Assembly: GCA_964344035.1 (NCBI GenBank)
Contig: CAYFLK010000061.1
Coordinates: 1 to 25,342, forward strand
Length of the DNA: 25,342 bases
DNA from: UBA1014 sp964344035
GTDB lineage: Bacteria; SAR324; NAC60-12
Direction of reading: 5' to 3'
Shown piece after piece: positions 23,918 to 25,342 of this stretch (its first letter is position 1; every line of letters begins with the position of its first letter). The notes under the pieces are model-generated. The model did no database searches. It worked only from the letters and a program-made list of their open reading frames with translations, and was not told where the DNA came from. The position numbers and the translations under genes are program-made.

Positions 23918-24284
23918 TTTTGGTTCCGGTAAAAGGTTGAAGTTGAAATTTGTTTCAGGCTTACAAATAGACGGAGAAAATATAAAGCTTAATCTACCAC
24001 AGACATCTACGAGTTTGGAGTAAAACAATGCGCTTCCCTTCAAACCATAAATCCCGATATGCCGCATCCGGATCCTCCTTATGTTCCAGGAATTGATATT
24101 TAGCACTTCAAAACACAAACCTGCCAACTGGCGATGTTCGTCCTTGATGTACGTCTATCTTTCAACAGACATACTGTTTGAGAATTTGTTGTGGAAGGAA
24201 AGGAAAACTTGAGAATCCTGATCAAGACAATAAATTATCACTCTCGAATGTTGTGTCTCAACCTCCCTAACTCAGTACCTGAAA
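23918..24284. other. Divergent intergenic region between aminotransferase and desulfhydrase genes
   Basis: No gene. A possible plus-strand promoter for the downstream gene is TTGAGA (24209-24214), 18-bp spacer, AATTAT (24233-24238). CTTGA-N9-TCAAG at 24208-24226 is a weak dyad over it. No site with the spacing of the RutR-type operator is present. Confidence 0.4.
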
Positions 24285-25289
24285 ATGCACTTGTCAAGAT
24301 TTCCGCGCCTTCATTTCGCGCATTTGCCGACTCCCCTGGAGCCTCTTGAAAATTTAAGCAAACTGCTCGGCGGCCCCAATCTATTTGTCAAACGGGACGA
24401 CTGCACCGGGCTGGCCACCGGAGGCAACAAAACCCGCAAACTCGAATTTTTGATGGGCGAAGCACGACAAAAGAAAGCAGACACTGTAATCACTCATGGT
24501 GCGACACAGTCCAACCATGTCCGGCAAACAGCCGCTATTACCACAAAGTTGGGACTGCGTTGCGAGGTATTACTGGAACACCGGACCGGGTGCGACGATC
24601 CGGAATACCTGGAAAGCGGGAATGTTTTGCTCGACCGGCTTTTCGGGGCAAACATCCGCACGGTTCCCGTCGGAACAAACATGGACGCGGCGATGCAAGA
24701 AGTGGCCGAGGAAGTGCGGAACAGCGGTGGAAAGCCCTACATAATCCCGGGAGGCGGCTCGAACCCGGTCGGCGCGCTCGGTTATGTAAACTGCGCGATG
24801 GAGCTGTTGGGACAGGCCAATGAACACAGCTTGCGGATTGACCATTTGATAACCGCAACCGGCAGCGCGGGAACGCAAGCCGGACTCTGCACCGGCATGG
24901 AAGGTACACGGAGCGGAATTCCGGTATTGGGGATTTGCGTCAGCATCTCAGGAGAAGCACAGGAAGGAAAGGTATTTGCGTTGGCGGAAAAAACGGCGGA
25001 TTTTCTCGGTGTTTCCGGATGTGTCACCAGGGAGTCAGTGGCTGCCAACGGAGACTACGTCGGCCCGGGTTACGGCTTACCGACGGCAGGCATGATTGAA
25101 GCGGTGGAATTGCTGGCCCGTGTAGAAGGTATTTTGCTGGACCCGGTGTATTCCGGAAAAGGAATGGCAGGTTTAATTGACCTCATCCGCAAAGGTTATT
25201 TCCGTGAAAATGAGAATGTGGTCTTTTTGCACACGGGCGGTTCCGCCGGGCTATTTGGCTACCGCAAAACATTGACCGGTTCTTTATAA
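24285..25289 (+). CDS. D-cysteine desulfhydrase / L-cysteate sulfo-lyase / ACC deaminase family PLP enzyme
   Basis: The 334-residue fold-II PLP enzyme has the DcyD-type opening PRLHFAHLPTPLEPLENLS, the PLP lysine in GGNKTRKLEFLMGE, the phosphate and substrate loop HGATQSNHVRQTAA, and the C-terminal HTGGSAGLFGY. The family splits D-cysteine into pyruvate, sulfide and ammonia, cleaves L-cysteate, or deaminates 1-aminocyclopropane-1-carboxylate; I cannot separate these securely by eye and favour D-cysteine desulfhydrase. No clear ribosome binding site precedes the ATG. The stop codon ends one base before the right terminal repeat, so the gene is complete. It is divergent from the aminotransferase gene. 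Confidence 0.82.
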   Translation: MHLSRFPRLHFAHLPTPLEPLENLSKLLGGPNLFVKRDDCTGLATGGNKTRKLEFLMGEARQKKADTVITHGATQSNHVRQTAAITTKLGLRCEVLLEHRTGCDDPEYLESGNVLLDRLFGANIRTVPVGTNMDAAMQEVAEEVRNSGGKPYIIPGGGSNPVGALGYVNCAMELLGQANEHSLRIDHLITATGSAGTQAGLCTGMEGTRSGIPVLGICVSISGEAQEGKVFALAEKTADFLGVSGCVTRESVAANGDYVGPGYGLPTAGMIEAVELLARVEGILLDPVYSGKGMAGLIDLIRKGYFRENENVVFLHTGGSAGLFGYRKTLTGSL

Positions 25290-25290
25290 A

Positions 25291-25342
25291 AGGCTCTGTT
25301 CGAGTTAAGTGTTGATTATCCAGCAACACAGCTAAGATATGT
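25291..25342. repeat. Right copy of 52-bp terminal inverted repeat
   Basis: Exact reverse complement of positions 2-53. It starts one base after the stop codon of the desulfhydrase-like gene and runs to the last base of the window. Its outward-reading first bases are AGGCTCTGTTCGAG. Confidence 0.9.

Noticed and set aside
1..25342. tRNA, rRNA, riboswitch or CRISPR array
   Set aside because: I looked for cloverleaf arms, conserved rRNA stretches, riboswitch cores and regularly spaced repeats and saw none.

Overview
The window looks like a chromosomal or accessory segment from a heterotrophic Proteobacteria-like bacterium. This rests on the gene families present (GcvA-type LysR, RutR-type TetR, PreT/PreA, carnitine dehydrogenase-thioesterase fusion, HigBA). 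No rRNA or taxonomic marker is present, so nothing finer can be claimed. A run of Ns at 16896-16938 and a 52-bp perfect inverted repeat at the two extreme ends (2-53 and 25291-25342) suggest a draft or metagenome contig that ends at copies of the same repeated element.

Layout. (1) 36-1349 (-): an HlyD-type membrane fusion protein with 21-residue coiled-coil repeats, cut off exactly where the terminal repeat begins. (2) 1807-6190: a carnitine module with a divergent EamA/DMT transporter (-), a GcvA-type LysR regulator, a BKACE (DUF849) enzyme and a carnitine dehydrogenase-betainyl-CoA thioesterase fusion. Together the two enzymes would turn L-carnitine into glycine betaine plus acetoacetate. 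(3) 6224-7742: an ArsR-type regulator overlapping by one base with an ArsP/YraQ-like permease, driven by a promoter with an embedded palindrome. (4) 7788-17891: a reductive pyrimidine degradation locus. A divergent RutR-like TetR gene and a near-ideal RutR-type operator precede beta-ureidopropionase, PreT, PreA, dihydropyrimidinase and a four-gene NMT1/THI5-type ABC importer. (5) 18070-20688 (-): an NCS2 nucleobase permease followed by two small membrane proteins of unknown function. (6) 21176-22576 (-): what I read as two integron-type gene cassettes, higBA and a SRPBCC protein, bounded by three attC-like sites with no integrase in view. (7) 22619-25289: a class III aminotransferase (-), probably using beta-alanine or 3-aminoisobutyrate, and a divergent D-cysteine desulfhydrase-like PLP enzyme.

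How it works together. The NCS2 permease and the ABC importer would bring in nucleobases or related compounds. PreT/PreA reduce uracil or thymine, dihydropyrimidinase and beta-ureidopropionase open and hydrolyse the ring, and the aminotransferase would remove the amino group of beta-alanine to give malonate semialdehyde. The RutR-like protein would sense free pyrimidine. With the carnitine module this is an island for using quaternary amines and nucleobases as carbon and nitrogen sources.

The least ordinary parts are the attC-bounded cassette pair (with a one-base frameshift in the HigB toxin gene), the terminal inverted repeats that truncate a gene, the repeat-built coiled coil, and the overlapping divergent promoters around the RutR-like operator.
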